In this document: positions 44,381 through 55,689 of the stretch, piece by piece
Position numbering within the stretch: position 1 is the stretch's first letter
Layout of the letters: each line of letters opens with the position of its first letter
Source of the DNA: Limnomonas spitsbergensis
Taxonomy: Eukaryota > Chlorophyta > Chlorophyceae > Chlamydomonadales
Assembly (NCBI GenBank): GCA_037349105.1
Contig: JAYJMM010000022.1
Coordinates: forward strand, 496,001 to 560,000
Direction: 5' to 3'
DNA: 64,000 bases
Translations under genes and position numbers: made by a program
The notes under the pieces: generated by a model
What the model saw: only the letters and a program-made list of their open reading frames with translations
Told to the model about the DNA's origin: nothing
Database searches by the model: none

Positions 44381-46644
44381 TTGCAGCTGGATCAGGACAG
44401 CGCAGTTCATGGACAAGGCTGCTTCTGCATTTCTGATTTCGATGCCTATGAGGATGGGGGCTTCAGTGCCCTGAAGGTGTGTGTGCCAAGTGCTGTTCAG
44501 TAGTTATAGAAAGAAGCACATGTACTTGAGCTGCAGATCACCCTTGCTTCTGCATGGCTTCCGCATGTCGATTCATTTGTCCATGTCTACCAGTGCCCTC
44601 TTGCTTTCCAGCATGCTGACAGTGTCAAGGAGCAGTGCATCTTCCTGTGCGATTGTGATGTTATGTCTGCATCGTGGGCAGTTCTATCTGGATTGAACAC
44701 CAGTGTCAATGTGTCCATTGAGGAATGCAACGACAAGCTCAGCTTTTGCCAGCACAGCAACACTATCAGGACCCTTCATGAGAATGGCCAGATCCCTTAC
44801 GGTCAGTTCTTGGCCTCAAGGGAATGATTTCTGCTGTGAAAACAACCAGGCTGACATGCCACATTCTTCACCTCATTGCAGGCAGCAGCATGGCCCCCGA
44901 GCCATGCACATGCCTCGACTTTCTGGCATTTCCTTGCTCGTCCAACCCTGTTACTGTCATGTCCTCCACCGACTCAAATCTGTTCCTGTCCTGTGGATTT
45001 CATCAGCGGATGTCGACGACGACGGTGACTTCTCGCATCGTGCCATAATTGGAACTAACGCCCATGGTCAGTACATTTGCCAGTCGTGCCATCAGCATCA
45101 GCATAGGTGCCCGCATGTGGCTGAGCTTGGCTCTTGGCTCTTGGCGAACGAAGGCACACTTGACGAGGTTTTTGAGCCATTTTCTATGCGTCCTTCTGGT
45201 TGGAGCCATCTGCAGCATTCTACTCAATCGGGCAGCGATCTAGATGGGATGTCCTCGATATCTCACCGCCTGATTCCCCTGGCCTTTTGCAATGAGCGCA
45301 TGATGGAGCGGACCCTGTGTGTGGGTAAGTTGATGCATGCTTTGATCCTTTGTTTTATCGGTTTGATTGCCAACGGTGCCCATGACCCTTGCCCTTGGTT
45401 GCAGGAGGGCTTCTTCCTCTCTGTGCCACGTGCTCTTCTGCCGGTGGTGTCCAAGCATGCACCCATTGCGTGCCCCAGATCCATGACGGGGAGCCCACTT
45501 GCTCATGTGGGTCCACCTGGGATGAGCGGGATCCTGTGGCCCTTGGCTGGGTGGTCTCAGGCTGCAAATCTCTTGCGGCCAGGTGCCTTGCATGGAGATG
45601 TCCTGTCCCGTGCCGTGTGAGGTAATATTCGCGTATCGGAGAAGCAGATTATACTCGGGCATTTTCCTGCTTTGGGTCAGCTCGTCACGAGCCAGGTTGA
45701 GTGGAATGGACAGCTTCCACAGCCTTTCAAGCTCCTTGTGGGACGTTGATAGCTGTTGTTCTGCCCTGGTTGTAAAGCTCTGGCTGTACTGCTCTGGCTG
45801 TACCGCCCTGAACACTGATGTCCCACCCTTGTAGACCAAGTTACTATCCTGCGCTCGGTGCCAGCCTGCGCAAGCATATGCAGAGGATGCTGCGCAAGAT
45901 GACGTGGAGGACTAACAAGCTCATTTGGCATACGGTCCAAGCATCCCCTGTGCCGTCGTCCTAGTCATTAGGAGGCAGATGCTCAAGTGGGAGCGGCTGA
46001 CACTGAGCGGGATGAGGTACCATGTACGAAGTACTCCATCAAGCACCCCGGTATGTACGCATTCTGTCTTCTGAAATGACGTGATGTTGACAGAGCTTGT
46101 TTTGCAGGCCTCACCCCGGGGATCTTTGCTATGTTCTGCCCACATGGAGTGTGCTTGGCCTTCAAGATCATGTCACGCCACGAAGGGCCAAGGACTGCAT
46201 TTGATATGATATGCCATCGATTCCCCAAGGGTAAGCTGACAAATGCTGATGGTGTCTTAATCCATCTCACGTCTAGCTCTTTTTATTGCAGCTCCCAAGA
46301 TCATCGCACACGAATACAGCTGCAACCTGCATCGGTTCTGCTTGCAGCGCGAGCCTGAGTACTTTGCGCGTACCTGGTTTGCTATAGACCGGATGCATTA
46401 CCGGGGGCATGTGGCCTGCCATGAGGTATACAACCTGGATGCATATCCTGGTGATGAGATTATCATTCCTGGTGTCTCACTAGATGCGTTTAATTCCCAG
46501 GTAGCAGAGCAGTGCAATGCTAAGCTGGGTAGAATCTGTTCTCAGGTTGCTTTCATGCGTCAAGATAATTACATGAAGCATGTCCGCTACTATCTGTCCA
46601 GGTGCAACCAAGAGCTGAAGAAGCACTTAACTCAATTCAGTTAG
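44303..46644 (+). CDS. KDZ-superfamily (Kyakuja-Dileera-Zisupton) transposase gene
   Basis: Exons with consistent phases: 44303-44476; 44612-44801 (CIFLCDCD...SFCQHS); 44882 to about 45324 (CQSCHQHQHRCPHV, a Cys/His cluster resembling a SWIM finger, in a frame that changes near 45000); 45405-45621 (CSCGSTWDERDP); 45972-46050 (CTKYSIKHPG); 46108-46230 (LTPGIFAMFCPHGVCLAFK); 46292-46644 (SCNLHRFCLQREP, WFAIDRMHYRGH, NSQVAEQCNAKL). The last three exons match the KDZ core: TPGIF, CPHG, CNLHRxCLxREP, IDRxHYxxH, EQxNAxL. The position before CNL that is normally Tyr-Asp-x-Ala reads His-Glu-Tyr-Ser, so a catalytic Asp may be changed. Sequence from 45622 to 45971 is unresolved, and termini or target duplications were not found. 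Probably a degenerating autonomous element. Confidence 0.8.
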
Positions 46645-46744
46645 CATCGTGGTTTTCAATTGGTAGTCGCATGCTTATTTTGGTAAATAATTGGACATTG
46701 GTACTCAAATTGACTGGACGGGTGTTTGCAGAATTTTTATGGTG

Positions 46745-46975
46745 ATCAGTTGACCTGTTCTTGTCCCAGCCCTGATATCAATCCACCGCACTCAAAGAGA
46801 GTCCTGAGGCTCAAGCAATGCTGGCAGGCATCATCGCATCATCAAAAAAATTGCGCTGATACTCATAGCTCAAACAAGTATTAGCAGATGTCAGCAATCA
46901 GTAGACTGGTTCTCGTCCCAGCCCTGATATTAATCCACCGTACTTAAAAGGAAGTCCTGAGGCTCAAGGATCGGA
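46745..46975. repeat. Two copies of a ~70-bp direct repeat
   Basis: TCTTGTCCCAGCCCTGATAT...AATCCACCG...AGTCCTGAGGCTCAAG occurs at about 46755-46820 and again at about 46910-46965, just past the KDZ stop codon. It could be part of the transposon's terminal region. Confidence 0.65.
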
Positions 46976-46984
46976 TGACATGCA

Positions 46985-48500
46985 TCAACCACGCTGAATA
47001 GCACGGTAGTCCACATGCCTTTTACTTATGCGAACAGATGGAGACGGGGCAGCATCTTGAGCCAGGGCCATCAGAGCACTCAGCTCATCTTCGACATGCG
47101 GCTCAACAGAGTCACACCTTTCCACTCCACCTGACCTTCCGCCTCTTCCCCTAATACTTCCTCTGCCCCTTCCCCTAGCTGGGGTGGTGGCCTTGCCAAG
47201 CACGAAGGGCCTCATGCTTGGAGCTGGGGAAATGCCATTTGCCTGGCTACCAGACTGCTCAGGGGATGCTGGCAGTGCAGGGCTCAGGCCTGAATCTTCT
47301 GGCTCCCCCTGAATGTCATTGTTTCCGTCTGACGGCTTATGGATGGCCGACCGCCCGCCCCTACCACGAGGCCTTGCCCTTCCTTTGCCCCTTCCCCCCT
47401 TGCCTCCCCTGGCTGGTGTGGTGGTCTTGCCAAGCACAGAGGGCCTCATGCTTGGAGCTGGGGAAACGCCACTAGGAAGGAAGAGGAAGAGCCTCGTGGC
47501 GTTTCCCCAGCTCCAAGCTGCCCTGAAGTGCGATCTGCCTGGCTGCTAGGCTGCTCAGAGGATGCTGGCAGTGAGAAGCGCGCGTCTACATCTTCCGAGG
47601 CCTCTTCGTTGTCACTGCCCTCCAATGGCGGCTCTTTGTTATTGTCATTGGCAGCCTGAATTCCAGCTTCCCTCTGCAATACATGGGGCAACAAGGAGGC
47701 AGTGAGTACATACTGTGTGTGGACATGGGGGTAGGGGGGGTGAGCGAGAGAGCGGGATGTGGAGAGAGGGGGGCCTTGGAGGGTTATTATGAGGAGGGAA
47801 AAAGAAGGAGAGGGAAGATAGGGGGAAGGAGGGGAGACAGGGGGGGCAGAGGGAGAGAGGGCAGGGAGGGAGGGAGTGGGAGGGGAGAACATGGAAGAAG
47901 GGGGGGAAGTGGGGGGTAGAACATGGAAGAAGGGGGGGTAAGGGAGGGGGGAGGGGAGAACAAGGAAGAAGAGGGGGAGGGAGGGAGGGGGGGGGGGGGG
48001 GGAGGGGAGAACAGGGAAGAAGAGAGGGAGGGAGGGGGGAGGGGAGAACAGGGAAGAAGGGTTGGGGGGGGGGAGGGAGAGGAGAGGAGGGGGGGGGGGG
48101 GGCAGGAAAGACGAGGGGGGGGGGGAGGGAGAGAAGGTGGGAGGTTGGGAGGAAGAGGGGGGAGAGAGGGGGAAGGGAGAGAAAGGGAGAGAGGAGGGAG
48201 AGTGATGGAAGAGAGTCAAGATGTCCGACCTTCTGATCCACTGCCCTCTGGTGCTCTGCCTTTGCAAGGAACTCAAATATGCCATAGAAGTTCACCTTGT
48301 TTGTCTCAAGGTTGATCTCCTCTAAGAACTTCGACGAGAAGGGGGCTTCCTTGCCAAATGAATCACGCCACCAGTCTGGCACTGGGTGGGCATATTCAGC
48401 TTTGCTCTTGCAGTACACGTACTTGTATGCTGTGGCAGGGTAGGAGTGGTGCAGTGTTAGACTCTGGCATTTGTGTGCATGGCTTGGCATGAGAAAAACA
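46985..48500 (-). CDS. Unrecognised gene with RGRGG (AT-hook-like) C-terminus
   Basis: Minus-strand, convergent with the KDZ gene. One exon candidate at about 48455-48233 encodes KYVYCKSKAEYAHPVPDWWR and NFYGIFEFLAKAEHQRAVDQ. After a G/A-rich interval, 47675-47455 begins after TTGCAG and encodes an acidic linker (GSDNEEASEDVDARF). 47449-46985 encodes two related blocks, SMRPSVLGKTTTPARGG and SMRPFVLGKATTPARGRG, with RPRGRGGRS and RGRGGRSGG motifs resembling AT-hooks, and ends EDELSALMALAQDAAPS. A 62-base segment with an inverted repeat interrupts the frame between these parts. A further possible 5' exon lies at about 48842-48657. The family is not recognised; it could be a second gene of the KDZ element or a host DNA-binding protein. 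Confidence 0.4.
47451..47517. repeat. Perfect 22-bp inverted repeat, 23-base loop
   Basis: Arms 47451-47472 and 47496-47517 are perfect reverse complements. The right arm is an inverted copy of the sequence encoding the VSPAPSMRPS lead-in on the minus strand, so this looks like a templated inverted insertion within the coding region. Confidence 0.92.
47720..48215. repeat. Polypurine low-complexity stretch (GGGGGAGG)
   Basis: About 0.5 kb of G-rich, almost pure purine sequence with runs up to 14 G. On the minus strand it lies between two candidate exons as a C/T-rich interval. Long frames across it come from composition. Confidence 0.85.
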
Positions 48501-48842
48501 AATGTTTTGCATGGCAGCGGATGCCTTCATGTATAAGTGCAAGTTTGTTTTTGTTGAAGGTGCATGACTGGTGATTTGAACTTTGCTGGTCTAGGTAGTA
48601 ATTGACAATGATACACATACTTTCACATGCATGCATGGCAGCTTACATTTACCCTACTCGTCGTTGCACTGATTGACGACCCAACCACGGACGTGATGCA
48701 GGTCCTTGTTGAAGTTGCCAGTGGAGACCATCTGTACAGGATCAGACTGGGCAGGATCGAGCTCCTTGGCATGAAAATGGATGTGAGTGAGAGCTGTTTC
48801 AAAAGCTTGCAGTGCAGAGCCCTGCTTGGACAGTGCTGTCAA

Positions 48843-49360
48843 GGCTCAGCGGGGACCTGCCCTCACGATCGAATGCCTTAGGAGGAGGTCCTTGCCCTTC
48901 TTCACGTGGTGTGTAGCGACGAGCAGGGTTAAGCACGTTGATTGAGCAACGCCGACGCCACGTCCGCCCTTCTCAAGCGTTTGTTCGAGACATTCGCGTG
49001 TCTGGACATGTAGGCTAGATATCGCAGTGGCTGTATGGGAGCTCTGATGTTGCGTTTGCGGCTCTCTAGCGCGGGCTGCTCTAGCGCGGACTCCTCTAGC
49101 TCGCCAGCCATCTGTCTAGGCTATCGAAGTCAAGGTTATCCGAGTCAAAGTCGATTGCATATTAAAAAGCGACGTTTCAGCTCTAAAATGAGCTATCAAA
49201 AGTATCAAACGATGCATGTTTGACGTAGAAAATATTTGGCATTGTACGATTCGATTTCAAGTCTCTACAAACCTTATTTCACACTTTCGTGAGTCTCTAC
49301 AAACTATGGTTTAGAGGGTCGGTCCTAATTCCGAATTTGACGGTAATACCGCAGGGTACG
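48843..49360. other. Intergenic stretch
   Basis: No gene recognised. CTCTAGCGCGGRCT is repeated near 49062-49095. The interval ends at the hairpin cluster upstream of the desaturase. Confidence 0.35.
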
Positions 49361-49421
49361 TCAGAGAACAACTAATAAGATAATCCAGGCAGAGCAACTC
49401 CCTGGGCTTCCATCGATCCTG

Positions 49422-49559
49422 ACATTGCGGTCCAAGAAAAAACTACCTGATTGACTGCATCGTAAGCCAGCGATGCAGTCAAATATGTTATTTTTTTCTT
49501 GGACCGCAATGTGATGCCGGGCGCTGTCACTCAGAGGGCCCGGCATCACATTGCGGTCC
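49422..49559. promoter_or_regulatory. Overlapping alternative hairpins upstream of the desaturase
   Basis: Three copies of a CATTGCGGTCC arm alternate in orientation. Stem 1 pairs 49422-49442 with 49492-49512 (21 bp) and encloses an inner 10-bp hairpin (49453-49462 with 49471-49480). Stem 2 pairs 49501-49521 with 49539-49559 (21 bp, perfect). The two stems share 49501-49512 and so cannot form together. They lie about 350-490 bases upstream of the desaturase start. They could be a regulatory structure, or the ends of a small foldback transposon. Confidence 0.55.
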
Positions 49560-49908
49560 ACGCAAAAAATAAGTGCCGGGTGAAAGTGTGAAACAGAAGC
49601 GCTCGGTCGTGCGCAACAGGTGCACTGATTTTGGAGGGCATCACCCTACACATCAAACATGAAACTCCGAGTGTGTGCCGGTGCCTGTAGCAATTATAGC
49701 CAATCACTGATGATGGCCGAATGTGTGTGGAGGCATCGTGTGTCTATCTACCAGCTTTTCAGGATTTGAGAGTTGTAACCACACACTCGACAATCAATCG
49801 TCCCGGCGATCGTAAAAACGCTGATTTACAGAATTGGCGAAATTGTGCTTCACTGATAATCGCACCCTTGTTTGCTTAATTCCAGAGTTTTCAATTGTCT
49901 TGATAGCG

Positions 49909-52900
49909 ATGGCGCCCTCTGACTGGGCGGAGCAGGTACCCTGCAAGCAGGCACCCTCTGAGCAGGCATCCGCTGATAAGCGCTCCCGGGGGCACTGGGG
50001 CGAGGTCGGCGCATTTCGGGCAATCTTCATCGGTGGCCTGCACCTGCTGGCGCTGGCAGCCCCGTCCAGTTTCTCGTGGTCCATGGTGCTGTTGCTCATC
50101 GTATGCTACTACATCACCTGCTCCTTGGGCATCACACTCTGCTACCACAGGTTATTGAGCCACCGCAGCTTCACCATTCCCAAGGTAAGTTTAGCCAATC
50201 TGGCTACTTACTGGAAAGACATCATTCTGTGATCAGTGACGCAGCTGGATAGAGAAATCTTTGGTCGTGATGTCTGTGACGGAAATAGGAATGGAAGGAA
50301 ATACTGTCCCCTTGCTTGCAACCGACTACTCATGATGCGCTTGATGGTATTGGTGGATGAGTTTGTCAGCTCGAACAAGTGAACCCCACATTCTCTCCGA
50401 CTCTATCACTCAATAAACGACCTGATTTTAGCATCTCAATATGCTTGTTTGCAGTGGCTGGAGTATACCTTCGCCATCTTTGGTTTACTTGCGGGCCAGG
50501 TGCGTGATACATGGGTCGACCGCCCTCTTGACTGTGGTTGAGTCTCCTGCGTGCAGTGACCGGTGACACGCTGTTAGTATGCCCCACTATGTCCTGTGTC
50601 CCACTGTGGTATTAAAGTCGGTATTTTTCTCTGAAGTCGCACTAGTGGCCTTGCTTGTCTATGCTACATCCTACGTAACTCTATTCCCGAGGTCCACTTG
50701 ATTAACTTGATTGACTTCTCTCATGAACATACCCAACTGGCCCTTTGCTTTGACTATGTAAATACAGTCTCATCCCATTGAATGGGTCAGCACCCACCGA
50801 TCCCACCACAAGCACACCGACACCCCCTTGGACGTCCACACACCCAATGATGGCTTTTGGTGGAGCCACTGGGGTTGGCAATTTGACCACAAGGTGCGGG
50901 CTGAAGAGCCAGGAACGCAGGGTGTAGACTGAATAAGCAAGGGTGTCATGGTTAATGAGGTCCCATTATTTGCACCATATTGGTCCCATTTGTCCCAATA
51001 TTGGTCCCAAGCAACTTCAGACGGCAGGGCATGACGATGATGAAACAGTGAAAGGGGGCAGCATATAGAGATATTTGATGATATTGTGGATGGGTGTAAC
51101 ACACATCACTGTATTCGGGATCCATGAGGTACATCCAAATGTCTACAATGTTTGTGCTTGTTTGGAGATGCAAAAGCAGATGCCGAGTTTGCTTTTGGTT
51201 GGAGATGCAAAGCAGGTGCCACTTGCACCTTTGTGATCTGTAGGTGAGGCGGCAGCTCCACGACCGCACTAACACAACCGACCTCAAGTCTCAGTCCTTC
51301 TACCGCTTCCTCGGCGGCCCGAGCGGGTTGGTGATCATGCTCCTCCAGTTCCCGCTGCTGTACGCATTCGGCGGGTGGCCAGCCGTGGTGTGGGGCGGCG
51401 CCTTGCGCATGGTGCTTGTGTATCACGCCATCTTCCTGGTCAACAGCGCGTCACACGTTTGGGGCACACAGCCGTACAAATCTGGAGACAACTCGCGCAA
51501 CAACTGGTGAGGCGGAGACTGTGGACTATTCAGATTATGGTTCGGCTATGCTGATTACCAGGTTCTCTCCATCCTAGCATCTTCCTTGCTCAAGGAGCCT
51601 CGGACCAAAAAAAGGGGCTCGCGGGGGGTCTGGTATGCGCAGTTCACACATGAATCTTGGCATCTTTATGTTCTACTTTTTGGGTCCATTCCAAGCTATA
51701 GTTACGCCAGCTTAGTCAGCTCTGGATGCCCCATATATGCTTGGGCTGGAGACATACTTCCCTAGTTCCCTCTTCAACAGTTTTTGGCACTCACTACAAA
51801 ATTTGCCTGAAAAAATCGCATCCTTTCTGGGCGGCCTGACATGAGCTGTGGAGGTACAAAAGGCCATTTCGAAAGCTGAAAATAAATGAAGACTACTTCA
51901 GCTCAAGCCGGAATATTTCAAATGCCTGCTATGCAGTTTATACCATTCACAGTCACAATGTGATGTGTACGGCAAGCAGATGTTTTTCTACAGGATTGCG
52001 AGGCTCTTAATTAGCAATATCTGAACTACATCAATTTGATCCCTTTATTTTCGGGTGGTGGCTGCTCTGCAGGTGGGTTGGCCTGTTGGCATGTGGCGAG
52101 GGCTGGCACAACAACCACCATACCTTCGCATGGTCTGCTAGGCATGGCCTCGAGTGGTGGCAGGTGAGAACAAGTGCTCCACGGCCTTTTCTTCAGTGTT
52201 TGCATTTTCTGCCTGACATTTTTCTAGTGCCAGGTGAAACATAGTGCATGTAGGTAGGGATCCATCAGGCAGTTCCCATGGAAAGGGGCGAGCATCTGTT
52301 ACCGCGGAAGTTGGTGGAACTAAATAGATACATTTACAGGATTATTTCGGATTAAGTAGTACGCATCAGATAGTGCATGCTGGGCACCACGCCCAACCAC
52401 TGCGGCTGACACCTCTTCACCCCAAGACCCTCGCCTACTCCGCCGTGGGACGTAACCTGGGCCTTTCAGCATGACTGATTACTGGAGGTTGCACCCCCTC
52501 CCTTCCTTCACACCCCTCCTCGTCCTTACCTCTCTTGCCCCCCCCTTCTCCCCCCCCCCCTCCCCTGCCCACCCTCCATGCCCCCCCCCCCTTCCTTGCC
52601 CCACCTCCCATTCTCCTCCCTCCCTTTCTCCCCCTCCCCGCCCCCTTCCCCTTGCCCCCCCCTTTCCTCCCACACACACATGCACTCCCTTTCCTCCTCC
52701 CACACACACATGCAACCCTACCCCCTCCCACACACGCAGGAACACCTACCCCCGCCCACACTCACAAGCACCCCCTACCCCCGCCCACTCTCACATGCAC
52801 CCCCTACCCCCTCATCAGGTGGACGTCACATGGATGACGATCAGGGCCCTGGAGCTCGTCGGCCTGGCGAAAAACGTCAAGCTGCCCACCAAAGAGCAAA

Positions 52901-52980
52901 AAGAAAAGATGAGGATCAAGGGGACCGGGCCAACCACGGCTAACATCTCTCTGTTAACTAACGCATGCAAAGCTTCTTAA
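49909..52980 (+). CDS. Delta-9-type fatty acid desaturase (ADS/FAD5 family)
   Basis: Membrane di-iron desaturase inserting a double bond into a saturated acyl chain. Exons: 49909-50184, 50455-50499, 50768-50893, 51244-51506, 52073-52163, 52819-52980; all introns GT-AG and phases agree, giving about 320 residues. Histidine boxes: HRLLSH at 80-85, HRSHH at 117-121, HNNHH at 249-253. Other family motifs are [41 protein letters not shown] and [10 protein letters not shown]. Hydrophobic segments lie around 35-77 and 175-215. The length suits cytosolic/ER plant ADS proteins more than plastid FAD5, but an upstream in-frame Met at 49834 would add 25 residues, so targeting is uncertain. The last intron is strongly C/T-rich. 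No disruption is seen, so it is probably functional. Head-group and chain specificity cannot be read from the sequence. Confidence 0.95.
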
Positions 52981-53228
52981 AAAATTGCAGTGGGTGGAAA
53001 GTTGCAGAGACCCCTGTGTAGATAGATCATCACCAGTGTTAAGTTGGCTGCCCGAGCTTGTTTGTGGCTTTGTGCCACATGCCAAGTTGGGAGTGAGGCG
53101 ATTTTACGTACGCCTGGAGTAGCTGGGTGGGCTGGTCGCCATCACTAGGCAGGGTAGGGAAGTTGACCAGTTCGAGTGCGTTGTTCTGCGCCTTTTTTTA
53201 CACAAATGTGATGGATGTCCCGATGGAC

Positions 53229-53233
53229 TGTAA
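53229..53233 (+). terminator. Possible poly(A) signal TGTAA
   Basis: TGTAA about 250 bases past the desaturase stop matches the usual chlorophyte polyadenylation signal. The pentamer is short, so this is a weak call. Confidence 0.4.
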
Positions 53234-53423
53234 AAACTTCACAAACTTCACACTGATGTACGCGGGACAGAAGCTAGTTACTTGGGTCACTTTTTAAATA
53301 AAAATCTAGAAATAATAATATATCAGTGTTCAATCATCCCCTGATTCAAAGATTTACTCACCAACAGTCCCCCGCCCTACTTCTCTGTGCGCTGTATATG
53401 CTGTTGTTGCGAGTCTTCGGGTG

Positions 53424-53671
53424 TCAATAACGTTACACCTCTGGGCCCGCTCAAAGCTCGGCCACGTGGGCGCCCAACTGTTCAGAAGGTATTGAAGAAG
53501 AAACTATAAGGAAGAGGGGGGGAAAGGAACAAAAGGAGAGGCTGGGAAGGCAAAGAAGTTCAAGTCCGACACCTGAGTTCCACTAGAGACTAGCCCTCAA
53601 CAAAGCCTCTAGAAAAAAAGTCCACAAAGCAAGAGTATCCCACCCCTGCTTAGCAGCGAGGGCGCCCCACT
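53424..53671 (-). mobile_element. 248-bp LINE tail insertion with 11-bp target duplication
   Basis: GTCTTCGGGTG flanks the insert on both sides (53413-53423 and 53672-53682). The insert is only the LINE 3' UTR, ending on its own strand in AACGTTATTGA, with the two UTR boxes (near 53455 and 53650). The clean flanks show how this family ends: no poly(A) tail, and truncation within the UTR. Confidence 0.88.
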
Positions 53672-53939
53672 GTCTTCGGGTGCTTAAAGCCTGCGAATAG
53701 GCCGAGTGCCGTTCAAATATTACATTCACTGTCGGATAGAAACTGAAAAGGTTGACCACCGACCAGATGAAGTTAAGCCCAATCAGCACTATCCCAGTGA
53801 CTAGAATGAGATAAATTGTAAAACGAATTCATTTGAATAATGGATGATGGAATTCTCGCTAAAACAGAGGAGACAATGACGTCCTCAGGACCTTTTAGAA
53901 AGGCACGGTCATGTGGGCGTCGATACAGAGTTACCGTAT

Positions 53940-54130
53940 GTTGATTATGTTACACCTCTGGAATTTCATAATTCAGTTGGGCGCCCACATGGCGGAACCT
54001 TTCCTAGCAGGCTCCAGAGGCGTAACGTCATTGACTGGGAATTAACACAGGTGCCCGTCATTCCTCTGACATTATGCCCCCGGGCCCTGCTTTGAACAAC
54101 CAGGCCATTTGGGCGCCCAACTGTCTGATT
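53940..54130. mobile_element. Two LINE tails facing each other
   Basis: A plus-strand tail (TTGGGCGCCCACATGG...GGCGTAACGTCATTGAC, ending about 54034) is followed by minus-strand tail words (CAACCAGGCCATTTGGGCGC near 54100). From 54131 to about 54555 the sequence is A-rich and no gene is recognised. Confidence 0.6.
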
Positions 54131-54555
54131 GAGAGGAAAATAAACTAATTGCTTGAGGACAAAATGAAATAAATACGGGAAATGGAGAAGAACAAGACCA
54201 CCCCAGATAGGGAAGGCAGTCCAAAGATTCACTAGCCCCTCCAGATCCAAGCCTTTAACAAGGCACACGCAAAGAGAGAAGCATAGAAAGCAGCAGTGGA
54301 ACAGATATGAAATAGATCCACCCCCAAAGGGCAGATATTCCATATCCCCTGTGTAGTTTTATTTAGATGGGTAGCGTGAGAATAAACCTCATAGTGCCGA
54401 AGATAAGCCCATATAAACATGACGTGGGCGCAAAGGAGTGCAAATTGAACACCGCATAGAAAATCAGGGTGGCAGAAGAGAGTGTTTACCGTTAAGTGAA
54501 ATGCATGAAAATACTAAAATACATATGTGTGATGATGAGATAATGACATTACACC

Positions 54556-54925
54556 TCTGGTCCCTGCTCAAAAAGAGCGATATGGCGTGTGATGGCGTTT
54601 ACGCAAACGTAAGGCTGCAGCTCAGCACGGTCCATACAGCCGACACTAGAAGATGGTGCAGCGGTCAGCAGCATGCGACACGCCGCTGCCAGCGATATTG
54701 GGCCAGGGGAGACGGCAAGCAAGTTCGTGGAGGACGTGCTACTTGTTTGCATCCCAATGTCTTACTGTCACGGAGAAGCTGATGGAAGTAGGGTTGGGCT
54801 GGCCCTGTGGGTGGTGCCCCGGAATTTCACCATATGTACAGTCATTGACCAGTTGTACAGTACCGTAGGGCACCCACGCAGCCGAGCCTTGTTGCGAAGG
54901 GCCCACAGGTCAATGACATAACACA
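54556..54925 (+). mobile_element. LINE C-terminal fragment with tail
   Basis: Encodes the conserved end (RLQLSTVHTADTRR, then the Cys/His cluster) with several frame changes, then a degenerate tail (GGGCACCCACGCAGCCGAG, near 54870) ending near 54918. Confidence 0.65.
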
Positions 54926-55662
54926 TTACACCATTGGTCCCTGCTCAAAAAGTATCGGCCGCGTTGGCTCCCAACTGTCCCGTTGCAAGAAAAGAAAGAA
55001 CCTTAAGGTAAAAGGGGAAGAAGGAAAAGAACACAAAGGAGAAGGAAATATTCCCCCCAAAAGGAAAAGGCAGCCCGAAGTACCCTTGCCCCTCTCAAGC
55101 CTTCAAGAAGGCAAAGAAAAGCAGCAAAAACAAAATCTAGGCTTCAACAATGCGAACAACGTCCTCAACAAAAGTCAGAGCCTCCCATCCAAGCCTACCC
55201 CGGTACAACTGTCGAAAGTCTGTAGCATCCTCCGGGGTGCCTGCCCAACCTCTCCCCCTAAGCCTCTCCTTCATGCTAGGGCACTGAATGCAGACATGCA
55301 GCGCATCCTCCACATGCTCGCCATCTCCCCTTGCCCAACACCGTTGGCAGCACCGCCCGTCACGCTGCTGACCGCTGCGCCGTCCTCGAGTGTCAGCCGT
55401 ACTGACGGCGCCGAGCCGCAGCCCTAAGTTCGTGCACACGCAAGCACACTCCCTTCGACTGGTGCGGCCCCTGGCCTGTGGTAAGCGCCCGCCTTAGACT
55501 GAAACCAGGTGCGGTGAGTGGCCGTAGGCCTGTGTTCAGTGGCAGGATCTCTGGGGTCCCCTCTGCCAGCTGCATCCAGCTGCGCCCGCTCGTATGCTGC
55601 ATCAACTAGCGCTAGCACCTCTGTGACAGGAAGCGGCTGCATGTCAGTCGCTGTCTGACGCA
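54926..55662 (-). mobile_element. LINE 3' fragment, minus strand
   Basis: Minus strand: starts at PVTEVLALVDAAYERAQ (about 55640), continues through DPATEH and the Cys/His cluster (CCQRCWARGDGEHVEDALHV, about 55360-55290) to LYRGRLGWEALTF, then the UTR and a tail ending near 54926. One frame change is visible near 55480. It is tail to tail with the plus-strand copy on its left. Confidence 0.75.
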
Positions 55663-55689
55663 GTTTTGGAACGGCTCATAGGGTTGAGG

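Noticed and set aside
44703..45620. A single 305-residue uninterrupted gene
   Set aside because: The frame crosses likely introns at 44802-44881 and 45325-45404, and only its middle part matches KDZ-type motifs.
52435..52761. Gly/Arg-rich minus-strand frames
   Set aside because: Antisense of the C-rich last intron of the desaturase.
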